A DNA stretch of 64,000 bases from Halobacteroides halobius DSM 5150 (GTDB lineage: Bacteria > Bacillota > Halanaerobiia > Halobacteroidales > Halobacteroidaceae). Shown here piece by piece: positions 26,454-37,837 of the stretch. Location: assembly GCF_000328625.1 (NCBI RefSeq), contig NC_019978.1:1798001-1862000 (forward strand), read 5' to 3'. The notes beneath the pieces were generated by a model. That model was not told the origin of the DNA. It did not search any database and saw only the letters and a program-made list of their open reading frames with translations. The first letter of the stretch is position 1, and each line of letters begins with the position of its first letter. Position numbers and translations under genes: made by a program.

Positions 26454-26586
26454 CACGATATTTAATTGATAATTAACAATGGAGAATTTACAATCGAATT
26501 CAAAATCTAAAACCTAAAATTATATAGTTTTTTGTCTTTAGGGTTTAATTGTCAATTCTCAATTGTACATTGTAAATTGATTGATA
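26454..26586. repeat. Spacer repeat between tRNA genes, copy 1
   Basis: About 133 bases of AT-rich non-coding sequence, nearly identical to 27434-27566. It is built from variants of short words such as AATTGAC, AATTGAT, AATGGAG and AATTCTC, and its two ends are partly inverted relative to each other (TTGATAATTAACAATGGAG against CTCAATTGTACATTG). Confidence 0.8.
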
Positions 26587-26663
26587 TGGCGTGCTTGGGA
26601 GGATTCGAACCCCCGACCCACGGCTTAGAAGGCCGTTGCTCTGTCCAGCTGAGCTACAAGCAC
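26587..26663 (-). tRNA. tRNA-Arg (TCT), distal copy
   Basis: Anticodon TCT; acceptor stem GTGCTTG/CAAGCAC and CCA encoded. Same sequence as 27567-27643. Confidence 0.97.
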
Positions 26664-26672
26664 TTATTTAAT

Positions 26673-26749
26673 TGGAGCGGGAAACCGGACTCGAACCGGC
26701 GACACCCAGCTTGGAAGGCTGGTGCTCTAGCCAACTGAGCTACTCCCGC
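26673..26749 (-). tRNA. tRNA-Gly (TCC), distal copy
   Basis: Anticodon TCC between stems CCAGC and GCTGG; CCA encoded. Same sequence as 27653-27729. Confidence 0.97.
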
Positions 26750-26762
26750 ATATTAAATTAAG

Positions 26763-26838
26763 TGGTGGCAAGACCCGGATTCGAACCGGGGACACGAGGA
26801 TTTTCAATCCACTGCTCTACCGACTGAGCTATCTCGCC
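26763..26838 (-). tRNA. tRNA-Phe (GAA), distal copy
   Basis: Anticodon GAA in loop TTGAAAA; acceptor GGCGAGA/TCTTGCC, discriminator A, CCA encoded. Same sequence as 27835-27910. Confidence 0.97.
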
Positions 26839-26851
26839 ACAATTAAAATTA

Positions 26852-26927
<76 letters not shown>

Positions 26928-26931
26928 TCAA

Positions 26932-27007
26932 TGGTGAGCCATGGAGGACTCGAACCTCCGACACCCAGATTAAAAGTCTGGTGCTCTTCCAGCTGAGCTA
27001 ATGGCCC
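26932..27007 (-). tRNA. tRNA-Lys (TTT), distal copy
   Basis: Anticodon TTT between stems CCAGA and TCTGG; CCA encoded. Differs from the proximal copy by one anticodon-stem base. Confidence 0.97.
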
Positions 27008-27017
27008 AGAATTTAAT

Positions 27018-27093
27018 TGGTGGAGATAGTCGGGTTCGAACCGACGACCTCTTGTCTGCCAGACAAACGCTCTCCCAGCTGAGCTATATCCCC
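27018..27093 (-). tRNA. tRNA-Ala (GGC)
   Basis: The seven-base loop CTGGCAG between stems TTTGT and ACAAG puts GGC at positions 34-36, with T33 before it. CCA encoded. Found only in the distal block. Confidence 0.95.
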
Positions 27094-27111
27094 ACACTTT
27101 AAACGCTGAAA

Positions 27112-27187
27112 TGGTGGGCGAAACAGGACTTGAACCTGTGGCCCCCTGCTTGTAAGGCAGGTGCTCTCCCAACTGAGCTATTCGCCC
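27112..27187 (-). tRNA. tRNA-Val (TAC), distal copy
   Basis: Anticodon TAC in loop CTTACAA between CCTGC and GCAGG; CCA encoded. One base differs from 28248-28323. Confidence 0.97.
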
Positions 27188-27241
27188 GCAATATTAACTG
27201 AATAGTCTAAAAAGAACTTAATCTATTTCAAATAGTAAACT

Positions 27242-27317
27242 TGGTACCCCCAAGGGGATTCGAACCCCTGCCGCCAGGATGAAAACCTGGTATCCTAGGC
27301 CACTAGACGATGGGGGC
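27242..27317 (-). tRNA. tRNA-Glu (TTC), distal copy
   Basis: Anticodon TTC between CCAGG and CCTGG; acceptor GCCCCCA/TGGGGGT with a G1-U72 pair; CCA encoded. Same gene as 28379-28454. Confidence 0.97.
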
Positions 27318-27356
27318 CTAGCTGAATTTTATTCCTATTAGAATCATAAAAATAAT

Positions 27357-27433
27357 TGGGGTGGATGACGGGATTCGAACCCACGGCCTCAGGAGCCACA
27401 ATCCTGCGCTCTAACCAACTGAGCTACATCCAC
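27357..27433 (-). tRNA. tRNA-His (GTG), proximal copy
   Basis: Anticodon GTG, discriminator C and encoded G at -1. The acceptor stem GTGGATG/CATCCAC is fully Watson-Crick, unlike the distal copy. Confidence 0.97.
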
Positions 27434-27566
27434 CATGATATTTAATTGATAATTAACAATGGAGAATTTACAATTGAATTCAAAATCCAAAACCTAAAAT
27501 TATATAGTTTTTTGTCTTTAGGGTTTAATTGTCAATTCTCAATTGTACATTGCAAATTGATTGATA
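27434..27566. repeat. Spacer repeat between tRNA genes, copy 2
   Basis: Nearly identical to 26454-26586 and again placed between tRNA-Arg and tRNA-His. It shows that the tRNA block was duplicated together with its spacers. Confidence 0.8.
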
Positions 27567-27643
27567 TGGCGTGCTTGGGAGGATTCGAACCCCCGACCCA
27601 CGGCTTAGAAGGCCGTTGCTCTGTCCAGCTGAGCTACAAGCAC
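27567..27643 (-). tRNA. tRNA-Arg (TCT), proximal copy
   Basis: Anticodon TCT; identical to the distal copy, 980 bases away. Confidence 0.97.
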
Positions 27644-27652
27644 TTATTTAAT

Positions 27653-27729
27653 TGGAGCGGGAAACCGGACTCGAACCGGCGACACCCAGCTTGGAAGGCT
27701 GGTGCTCTAGCCAACTGAGCTACTCCCGC
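27653..27729 (-). tRNA. tRNA-Gly (TCC), proximal copy
   Basis: Anticodon TCC; identical to the distal copy. Confidence 0.97.
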
Positions 27730-27736
27730 ATATTAA

Positions 27737-27821
27737 TGGTGCGAAGGGTGGGAGTCGAACCCACACGCCTTGCGGCACTAGATCCTAAGTCTAGCGTGTC
27801 TGCCAGTTCCACCACCTTCGC
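27737..27821 (-). tRNA. tRNA-Leu (TAG)
   Basis: A class II tRNA of 85 bases with a long variable arm. Anticodon TAG between CTAGA and TCTAG; acceptor GCGAAGG/CCTTCGC; CCA encoded. Present only in the proximal block. Confidence 0.96.
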
Positions 27822-27834
27822 ATATTAAGTTAAG

Positions 27835-27910
27835 TGGTGGCAAGACCCGGATTCGAACCGGGGACACGAGGATTTTCAATCCACTGCTCTACCGACTGAG
27901 CTATCTCGCC
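27835..27910 (-). tRNA. tRNA-Phe (GAA), proximal copy
   Basis: Anticodon GAA; identical to the distal copy, 1072 bases away. Confidence 0.97.
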
Positions 27911-27923
27911 ACAATTAAAATTA

Positions 27924-27999
<76 letters not shown>

Positions 28000-28003
28000 T
28001 CAA

Positions 28004-28079
28004 TGGTGAGCCATGGAGGACTCGAACCTCCGACACCCAGATTAAAAGTCTAGTGCTCTTCCAGCTGAGCTAATGGCCC
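28004..28079 (-). tRNA. tRNA-Lys (TTT), proximal copy
   Basis: Anticodon TTT. The anticodon stem is CTAGA/TCTGG, with a U-G pair where the distal copy has C-G. Confidence 0.96.
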
Positions 28080-28085
28080 ATCTAA

Positions 28086-28161
28086 TGGAGCTGACGACCG
28101 GAGTTGAACCGGTAACCTGCTGATTACAAGTCAGCTGCTCTGCCAATTGAGCTACGTCAGC
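28086..28161 (-). tRNA. tRNA-Thr (TGT)
   Basis: Anticodon TGT between GCTGA and TCAGC; acceptor GCTGACG/CGTCAGC; CCA encoded. Only in the proximal block. Confidence 0.97.
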
Positions 28162-28165
28162 ATTA

Positions 28166-28242
28166 TGGCGGGGACGACGAGATTCGAACTCGCGATCTCC
28201 GGCGTGACAGGCCGGCGTGTTAACCAACTACACCACATCCCC
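28166..28242 (-). tRNA. tRNA-Asp (GTC)
   Basis: Anticodon GTC between CCGGC and GCCGG; acceptor GGGGATG/CGTCCCC; discriminator G as expected for Asp; CCA encoded. Confidence 0.97.
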
Positions 28243-28247
28243 ATAAA

Positions 28248-28323
28248 TGGTGGGCGAAACAGGACTTGAACCTGTGACCCCCTGCTTGTAAGGCAGGTGC
28301 TCTCCCAACTGAGCTATTCGCCC
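28248..28323 (-). tRNA. tRNA-Val (TAC), proximal copy
   Basis: Anticodon TAC; one base differs from the distal copy in the region between the anticodon and T arms. Confidence 0.97.
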
Positions 28324-28378
28324 GCAATATTAACTAAATAGATTTAAAAAGAACTTGATCTATTTTAAATAGTAAACT

Positions 28379-28454
28379 TGGTACCCCCAAGGGGATTCGA
28401 ACCCCTGCCGCCAGGATGAAAACCTGGTATCCTAGGCCACTAGACGATGGGGGC
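28379..28454 (-). tRNA. tRNA-Glu (TTC), proximal copy
   Basis: Anticodon TTC; same as the distal copy, and the spacer between Glu and Val is also duplicated. Confidence 0.97.
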
Positions 28455-28476
28455 CTAGTCAAATTGTTAGTTTTAT

Positions 28477-28551
28477 TGGCTGGGGTGGCTGGATTTGAAC
28501 CAACGAGTGCAGGAGTCAAAGTCCTGTGCCTTACCACTTGGCGACACCCCA
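28477..28551 (-). tRNA. tRNA-Gln (TTG)
   Basis: Anticodon TTG between CAGGA and TCCTG; acceptor TGGGGTG/CACCCCA beginning with U1, typical of tRNA-Gln; CCA encoded. First tRNA after the 5S gene. Confidence 0.97.
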
Positions 28552-28628
28552 TTAATAGTTTATCCTTATTAACACAAGGAGTATTATATACTATTAATTA
28601 CTAACTGTCAAGAAATAATTCAATTGAT

Positions 28629-28802
28629 TCTGGCAGCGACCTACTCTCCCATAAGGCTGCCCCTATAGTACCATCGGCGCTGGAGGACTTAACTGCTGTG
28701 TTCGAGATGGTCCTTCGAACCGGCACATCCTGTGCCACTTAGGACACTAGAACATCCGTGTTCGTCGGGAACAGGTGTTACCCCTCCGCAATCACCACCA
28801 GA
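28629..28802 (-). rRNA. rrf: 5S ribosomal RNA with a 58-nt internal insertion
   Basis: The ends (UCUGGUGGUGAU and GUCGCUGCCAGA) pair as in 5S rRNA, and all common segments are present: GCGGAGGGGUAACACC, CGAACACAGCAGUUAAG, GCGCCGAUGGUAC and GGGAGAGUAGGUCGCUGCC. The total is 174 bases. Removing 28709-28766 leaves 116 bases, a normal 5S with the usual junction GUUCCC-AUCUCGAAC. The insertion is therefore in the loop C/helix III region. Confidence 0.93.
28709..28766 (-). other. Insertion (expansion segment) inside the 5S rRNA gene
   Basis: 58 bases interrupt the 5S rRNA between GUUCCC and AUCUCGAAC. The insert can fold by itself: GAACA-CGGA-UGUUC is a tetraloop hairpin, and GUCC...GGAC encloses a second hairpin, GGCAC-AGGAU-GUGCC. 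It also contains GGUUCGAA, a T-arm-like word. Whether it stays in mature 5S or is removed cannot be told from DNA. Confidence 0.85.
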
Positions 28803-28816
28803 ATATTTTATTACAC

Positions 28817-28844
28817 TTTCAAAACTGCACAATAGTCATTCTAG

Positions 28845-28851
<7 letters not shown>
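28817..28851. other. Processing stem of 23S rRNA, 3' arm
   Basis: The plus-strand words CAAAACTGCACAATAG and TCTAGATTAAAC here are inverted copies of sequence at 31793-31830 on the other side of the 23S gene. Such stems are cut by RNase III during rRNA maturation in known bacteria. Confidence 0.75.
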
Positions 28852-31801
<2,950 letters not shown>

Positions 31802-31855
31802 AGATTAATCGCTATTGTGCAGTTTTCAAGGTGCAATTGAGACTTCTCAGTCTCT

Positions 31856-31886
31856 CAAAACTAAACAATGTAGGATTGACTATCTT
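31856..31886. other. Processing stem of 16S rRNA, 3' arm
   Basis: CAAAACTAAACAATGTAGGA and the following TTGACTATCT are complementary to the segment just upstream of 16S (about 33464-33500), giving the long stem that closes the 16S precursor. The whole 16S-23S spacer (31802-31901) contains no tRNA. Confidence 0.75.
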
Positions 31887-31897
31887 CGTGTTTAACT

Positions 31898-33437
<1,540 letters not shown>

Positions 33438-33536
33438 TAAAGGATAAGAGTTTGAAACTGACTTAGATAGTCAAAACTCTACATTGTTTAGTTTTCAAAG
33501 ACCAAATGTCTCTTGTCTTTTTAAGCGACATTTACT

Positions 33537-33565
33537 ATATTAACAAATTAATTTATCACTGTCAA
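33537..33565 (-). promoter_or_regulatory. rRNA promoter, gene-proximal
   Basis: TTGACA (33560-33565) and TAATAT (33537-33542) with a 17-base spacer on the minus strand. The transcript begins with AGTAAATGTCGC. Confidence 0.8.
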
Positions 33566-33632
33566 GACTTTTTCTTTCTTTTTCTTGCTTGTCCCAAGAA
33601 AGTGATTTCTCTTTTTTCAAGCGACATTTATT

Positions 33633-33661
33633 ATATTAACAATTTCAGCAATCTTTGTCAA
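33633..33661 (-). promoter_or_regulatory. rRNA promoter, middle
   Basis: TTGACA (33656-33661) and TAATAT (33633-33638), spacer 17. The downstream sequence AATAAATGTCGCTTGAAAA copies that of the gene-proximal promoter, so the promoter region has been duplicated. Confidence 0.8.
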
Positions 33662-33747
33662 GAACTTTTTAAATAAGTTCTTTTAAATAATATTAAGAAC
33701 AAATTTAATTTCTTTAGTATAATCTGTTTTCTTGCGCAACGTTTAAC

Positions 33748-33776
33748 ATAATAACATGGGTTTTATTATTTGTCAA
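33748..33776 (-). promoter_or_regulatory. rRNA promoter, distal
   Basis: TTGACA (33771-33776) and TATTAT (33748-33753), spacer 17. It is the strongest match to consensus in -10 and -35 spacing after the other two and starts close to the end of mnmA. Confidence 0.75.
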
Positions 33777-33818
33777 CAACTTTCAGTATTTATTTCAAAT
33801 AGGTGAATACAATATATA

Positions 33819-33838
33819 GGGCCAACCTTCGTTGACCC
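33819..33838 (-). terminator. Weak terminator-like hairpin after mnmA
   Basis: GGGTCAAC-GAAG-GTTGGCCC lies 7 bases after the mnmA stop on the minus strand. It lacks a clear T run, so it may be a leaky terminator before the rRNA promoters. Confidence 0.4.
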
Positions 33839-33845
33839 CATAGAG

Positions 33846-34922
33846 CTATTCTTTAATTAGTCCACCACCTACAACTAAATCTCCATCATAAAATACTATA
33901 GACTGTCCAGGTGTAATTGCTCGCTGCTTCTCTTTAAATACAACTTTTACCTTATCTTCTATAGGATAAATAGTTGCTTTAGCAGCCGGAGCATTATATC
34001 TAATCTTAGCATCAACTTCTTTAGGTTCTGTTAACTTAGCTGTTGCTATCCAATTTAAATCCTTGGCTATTAACTCTTTAGCAAAAACATCTTCATTGTC
34101 ACCTACAATTACAGCATTATTATCTGCATCTAATTCAACTACATACCACCGCTTGTGAGTCTCTAAACCTAATCCCTTACGTTGACCAATAGTATAAAAA
34201 GGCAAACCATCATGTTCACCTAATTTATTTCCTTCAAGGTCTAAAATTGGACCTGGTTCTATAATATCAGGATAGTGTTCTTTTAAAAACCGAGGATAAT
34301 CATCATCAGGAATAAAACAAATTTCCTGGCTATCTGGCTTATTATAAACTCGTTTTAAACCGTACTCTTTTGCCAACTTCCTTGTTTTAGTCTTTTTATA
34401 ATTAGCTAAAGGGAATAAAGTATGTTCCAATTGCTCTTGCGTTAAATTATAAAGCATATACGTTTGATCCTTCTTAGGATCAGTAGCTCTTTTTAATAAA
34501 TTACGTTCTGCTGTTCGTTCTATCTTTGCATAATGACCCGTAGCCATATAATATGCTCCTAGCTCCTTAGCCTTTCTTAAAAAAGCTTCAAACTTAATTT
34601 CTTTATTACAAACTACACAAGGGTTAGGAGTTCTAGCCTGTGCGTACTCATTCTTAAAGTTATTTATTACTGTTTCTTCAAATGAATCCTGAAAGTTAAC
34701 TACATAAAATGGAATATCTAATTTATGAGCTACTCTACGAGCATCATTTACAGCAGATAAAGAACAACAACCCCCTTCATTATCCTCGGGAGCTTCATCA
34801 GAGGGCCAAATTTGCATTGTAATTCCAATTACATCATATCCTTGTTCTTTTAACAAAGCTGCTGTTAAAGAACTATCGACTCCTCCACTCATTGCTACTA
34901 CAACCTTATTTTCATCTAGCAT
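33846..34922 (-). CDS. mnmA: tRNA-specific 2-thiouridylase
   Basis: MnmA thiolates U34 of tRNA-Lys, -Glu and -Gln, whose genes lie nearby. The PP-loop VVAMSGGVDSSLTAALL is at the N terminus. The two catalytic cysteines are in NPCVVCNKEIKF and SQEICFIPDDD. The C-terminal beta domain is intact, for 358 residues. ATG 34922, 6 bases after GGGTG, is preferred over the GTG that is part of that site. It is the last gene of the isc operon, fitting its need for sulfur from the cysteine desulfurase. Confidence 0.96.
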   Translation of the reverse strand: MLDENKVVVAMSGGVDSSLTAALLKEQGYDVIGITMQIWPSDEAPEDNEGGCCSLSAVNDARRVAHKLDIPFYVVNFQDSFEETVINNFKNEYAQARTPNPCVVCNKEIKFEAFLRKAKELGAYYMATGHYAKIERTAERNLLKRATDPKKDQTYMLYNLTQEQLEHTLFPLANYKKTKTRKLAKEYGLKRVYNKPDSQEICFIPDDDYPRFLKEHYPDIIEPGPILDLEGNKLGEHDGLPFYTIGQRKGLGLETHKRWYVVELDADNNAVIVGDNEDVFAKELIAKDLNWIATAKLTEPKEVDAKIRYNAPAAKATIYPIEDKVKVVFKEKQRAITPGQSIVFYDGDLVVGGGLIKE

Positions 34923-34941
34923 ATAATTCACCCTTTATTAT

Positions 34942-35343
34942 TTATTCATGGTGGTGGTCTTCTTCATACTCTCTTTCAATACCTAAGTAATCATCAATAG
35001 CCTTTTGTAAAGCATCAGCAGCCAAATTAGAACAGTGCATCTTTTGTGCAGGTAGGCCACCTAAAGCTTCAGCTACCGCTTCATTACTCAATTCTTTTGC
35101 TTCATCTATACTTTTTCCTTTAACTAATTCAGTAGCTATACTACTAGTAGCTATTGCAGCTCCACATCCAAAAGTCTTAAACTTTATATCATTAATTTTT
35201 CCATCATTAACCTTAATATACATTTTCATGATATCTCCACACTGTGGATTACCAACTTGACCAACACCATCTGCCTCTTCAATTTCTCCTACATTCCGTG
35301 GATTACTAAAATGATCCATTACTTCATCAGAATAATCTTTCAT
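34942..35343 (-). CDS. iscU: Fe-S cluster scaffold protein (IscU/NifU N-terminal type)
   Basis: A single-domain scaffold of 133 residues on which Fe-S clusters are built with sulfur from the desulfurase encoded just upstream. The three ligand cysteines are seen in GNPQCGD, FGCGAA and MHCSN, with the conserved Asp in PQCGD. The Asp- and His-rich tail ends in DHHHE. ATG 35343 follows GAGGAG; an upstream in-frame GTG is less well placed. Confidence 0.94.
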   Translation of the reverse strand: MKDYSDEVMDHFSNPRNVGEIEEADGVGQVGNPQCGDIMKMYIKVNDGKINDIKFKTFGCGAAIATSSIATELVKGKSIDEAKELSNEAVAEALGGLPAQKMHCSNLAADALQKAIDDYLGIEREYEEDHHHE

Positions 35344-35356
35344 CTTTATCACTCCT

Positions 35357-36532
35357 CTACGATTTTATTTCTTGATTATAAATTGGTGACATAGCCCTTA
35401 AGTCTGCTACTACTTTAGGTAACACTTCTAATACTTTCTCTACATCTTCTTTAGTATTGTACTTAGCTAACGATAAGCGTAAAGATCCGTGTGCTACCCC
35501 ATGAGATAATCCCATTGCTAATAATACATGGGAAGGGTCTAAAGAACCTGACGTACAAGCTGAACCACTAGAAGCTGCAATTCCTTCTAGATCTAATTTC
35601 ATTAAAATTGATTCACCTTCAATATACTTAATACTAAAGTTAACATTGTTCGGTAATCGCTTAGTCCGATGTCCATTTAATTTAACATAATCAATTCTTT
35701 CTTCAATTCCTGCAATCAATTCATCTCTTAATTTAGTCACTTGTTCTTCTTTTTCTTCTAATTCTTCTAAAGCTAATTCAGCTGCTTTACCCATCCCAAC
35801 AATCGCAGGAACATTTTCTGTTGTAGCTCTACGATTTCTCTCTTGGGCTCCACCATGTAAGAATTTATTAATTTTAGTTCCCTGTCTAATATATAAAGCT
35901 CCCACACCTTTAGGACCATAAAATTTATGACCTGATAGAGATAGTAAATCTACATTTAATTGATTAACATCAACTTGAATATTGCCAACTGCTTGCACTG
36001 CATCAGTATGGAATGTGATTTCAGCTTCTTTAGCAATTTCTCCAATTTCTGAAATAGGTTGAATAGTCCCCATTTCATTATTAGCTAACATAATAGTAAT
36101 TAAGATGGTATCTTCTCTAATAGCATCTTTTATATCTGCTGGATCAACCATCCCCTCTTCATCTACTGGCAGATAAGTAACTTCAAACCCTTTTTCTTCT
36201 AGGTATTCACAAGTATGTAATACAGCGTGATGTTCAATTGAAGAAGTTATAATATGCTTTCCCTTATCAGATAAAGCATCAGCTACTCCTTTAATTGCAA
36301 AATTATCTGCTTCAGTTCCACCACTAGTAAAAATAACTTCTCTATCTTTATCTGCACCAATTAATTCTGCTACTAGATCTCTAGCTTCTGTAATAGCATT
36401 CCTCGCTTCCCGACCATATGAATGAAAACTAGAAGGATTACCATAAATTTTTTCAAAATAAGGTTGCATTGCTTCTAGAACTTGAGGATCAGTTTTAGTA
36501 GTAGCTGCGTTATCCATATATACTCTTGTCAT
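35357..36532 (-). CDS. iscS: Cysteine desulfurase
   Basis: A PLP enzyme that takes sulfur from cysteine as a persulfide. The N terminus VYMDNAATTKTDPQVLEAM, the PLP lysine in SLSGHKFYGPKGVG and the mobile-loop cysteine in SSGSACTSGSLDPSH place it in the NifS/IscS group. At 391 residues it is complete. It lies between iscR and iscU in an operon, 13 bases before iscU. Confidence 0.96.
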   Translation of the reverse strand: MTRVYMDNAATTKTDPQVLEAMQPYFEKIYGNPSSFHSYGREARNAITEARDLVAELIGADKDREVIFTSGGTEADNFAIKGVADALSDKGKHIITSSIEHHAVLHTCEYLEEKGFEVTYLPVDEEGMVDPADIKDAIREDTILITIMLANNEMGTIQPISEIGEIAKEAEITFHTDAVQAVGNIQVDVNQLNVDLLSLSGHKFYGPKGVGALYIRQGTKINKFLHGGAQERNRRATTENVPAIVGMGKAAELALEELEEKEEQVTKLRDELIAGIEERIDYVKLNGHRTKRLPNNVNFSIKYIEGESILMKLDLEGIAASSGSACTSGSLDPSHVLLAMGLSHGVAHGSLRLSLAKYNTKEDVEKVLEVLPKVVADLRAMSPIYNQEIKS

Positions 36533-36581
36533 TTTTATTCCCCCTTCATTAAATTTGTGATTTATTATAAATTGTCAACTA

Positions 36582-37040
36582 TTATATGTGATACATATAA
36601 CCATGTTGTTCGCCATTTTGTTTAGCATTAATTGCTTCCTGACGTATATCCTCTAAAGTAATTGAATCTAAAACTTCATCTATATTCTCTTTTACTTGCT
36701 GCCAAATTAATTTTACCACACATCCATCATTATTCTCACATTCACTCTCTATATCTTCTGTAACACAATCTGACAGTGCAATTGGACCTTCCAAAGCCCG
36801 AATAATATCACCAACTGTTATTTCTTCTGCCTTTTTAGCTAGTAGATAACCACCATGAGCTCCTCTAACACTATTTACTAATCCTTCATTTCTTAAAGTA
36901 GCTACTAATTGTTCTAAATAATTCTCAGAAATGCCTTGTCTCTCCGCTATACTTCTTAAAGGAATTGGCCCATCTCCTTGATATAAAGCTAAATCAAACA
37001 TAGCTCGCACGCCATATCGACCTTTAGTCGATAACTTCAT
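36582..37040 (-). CDS. iscR: Rrf2-family regulator, IscR-like
   Basis: A 152-residue winged-helix repressor beginning MKLSTKGRYGVRAMFDLA. Three cysteines in the effector loop (SDCVTEDIESECENNDGC) match the Fe-S ligand pattern of IscR. The recognition helix region SENYLEQLVATLRNEGLV is typical. It is the first gene of the isc operon and probably senses cluster supply and controls its own promoter (37091-37119). Confidence 0.92.
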   Translation of the reverse strand: MKLSTKGRYGVRAMFDLALYQGDGPIPLRSIAERQGISENYLEQLVATLRNEGLVNSVRGAHGGYLLAKKAEEITVGDIIRALEGPIALSDCVTEDIESECENNDGCVVKLIWQQVKENIDEVLDSITLEDIRQEAINAKQNGEQHGYMYHI

Positions 37041-37090
37041 TAATTACTCCTCCTTTAATTCCTACCCTTCTTGTTGGAATTTGCAAAATA

Positions 37091-37119
37091 ATTCTACCAT
37101 ATTACTAGGGATTTGTCAA
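37091..37119 (-). promoter_or_regulatory. Promoter of the isc operon
   Basis: TTGACA (37114-37119) and TAGAAT (37091-37096) with a 17-base spacer on the minus strand, 51 bases before iscR. Confidence 0.7.
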
Positions 37120-37130
37120 TTTAAATATAT

Positions 37131-37155
37131 TATTTCCACCAGTTTAGTCAAGTAT
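37131..37155 (-). promoter_or_regulatory. Possible Rrf2/IscR operator
   Basis: ATACTTGACTAAACTGGTGG followed by AAATA lies just upstream of the isc promoter. It resembles the TACTTGACTAAA...GG motif I recall for Rrf2-type regulators of Firmicutes. The assignment is from memory and context. Confidence 0.4.
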
Positions 37156-37171
37156 TCACTAATAACTATAT

Positions 37172-37798
37172 CTATTTAAATAGATCTCCTACCTGCTCGA
37201 ATTTAGCTTGTCCTTTAGTAGCTTCAGCAATCCGGTTCTTAAATTTACTAATGGCACTAGGTTTTAATAAAGCCACAATCTCTGCTCCTTGATTAGTATA
37301 GTTAGTATCCATTACTTGACCTGCATGACCTTCTAAATCGTTGATAACTTGGCCCATCAGATTATAAGGAACAGAAATATTCAGTTTTATATATCGTATC
37401 TTTTCTATTATTTTAGCTTCTTTGATTGCCTGCCGTACACAACCACCATAAGCTCTGATCAATCCTCCTACTCCATGTTTAATACCTCCAAAATATCTGG
37501 TGATTACAACAGCTACATTAGTAATCTCAGCTCCTTCTAAAGCCTGTAAAGCAGGTGGCCCTGATGAACCACTTGGCTCTCCATCATCACTTGATCTAGT
37601 AACTGCCTCATCTCCTAAACCAATTTTAAACGCAAATACATTATGAGTAGCATCAGCAAACTCTTTAGAAACTTGATTGATAAATTCTTCAGCTTGATTA
37701 ACAGTCTTAACATTTTTAATTGAAGTTATAAATTTGCATTTTTTTATCTTAGTCTTGACCCTCATATTTTGAGCTATAGTCTGATAACTATCTGACAT
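37172..37798 (-). CDS. YigZ/IMPACT-family protein
   Basis: A 208-residue protein with the UPF0029/IMPACT N-terminal domain: the conserved DDGEPSGSSGPPALQALEG and VITRYFGGIKHGVGGLIRAYG motifs. The C-terminal domain (SVPYNLMGQVINDLEGH) is the usual ferredoxin-like extension. Relatives bind ribosomes or RNA in eukaryotes; the bacterial role is unclear. It is a monocistronic-looking gene between rarA and the isc operon. Confidence 0.9.
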   Translation of the reverse strand: MSDSYQTIAQNMRVKTKIKKCKFITSIKNVKTVNQAEEFINQVSKEFADATHNVFAFKIGLGDEAVTRSSDDGEPSGSSGPPALQALEGAEITNVAVVITRYFGGIKHGVGGLIRAYGGCVRQAIKEAKIIEKIRYIKLNISVPYNLMGQVINDLEGHAGQVMDTNYTNQGAEIVALLKPSAISKFKNRIAEATKGQAKFEQVGDLFK

Positions 37799-37837
37799 TC
37801 TATCACCTCTAAATAATTATAGCTAATATCAATTAAG

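Noticed and set aside
27018-27093. tRNA read as tRNA-Cys with anticodon GCA
   Set aside because: That reading needs a five-base loop. With the normal seven-base loop and T33 the anticodon is GGC, tRNA-Ala, and the rest of the sequence fits alanine.
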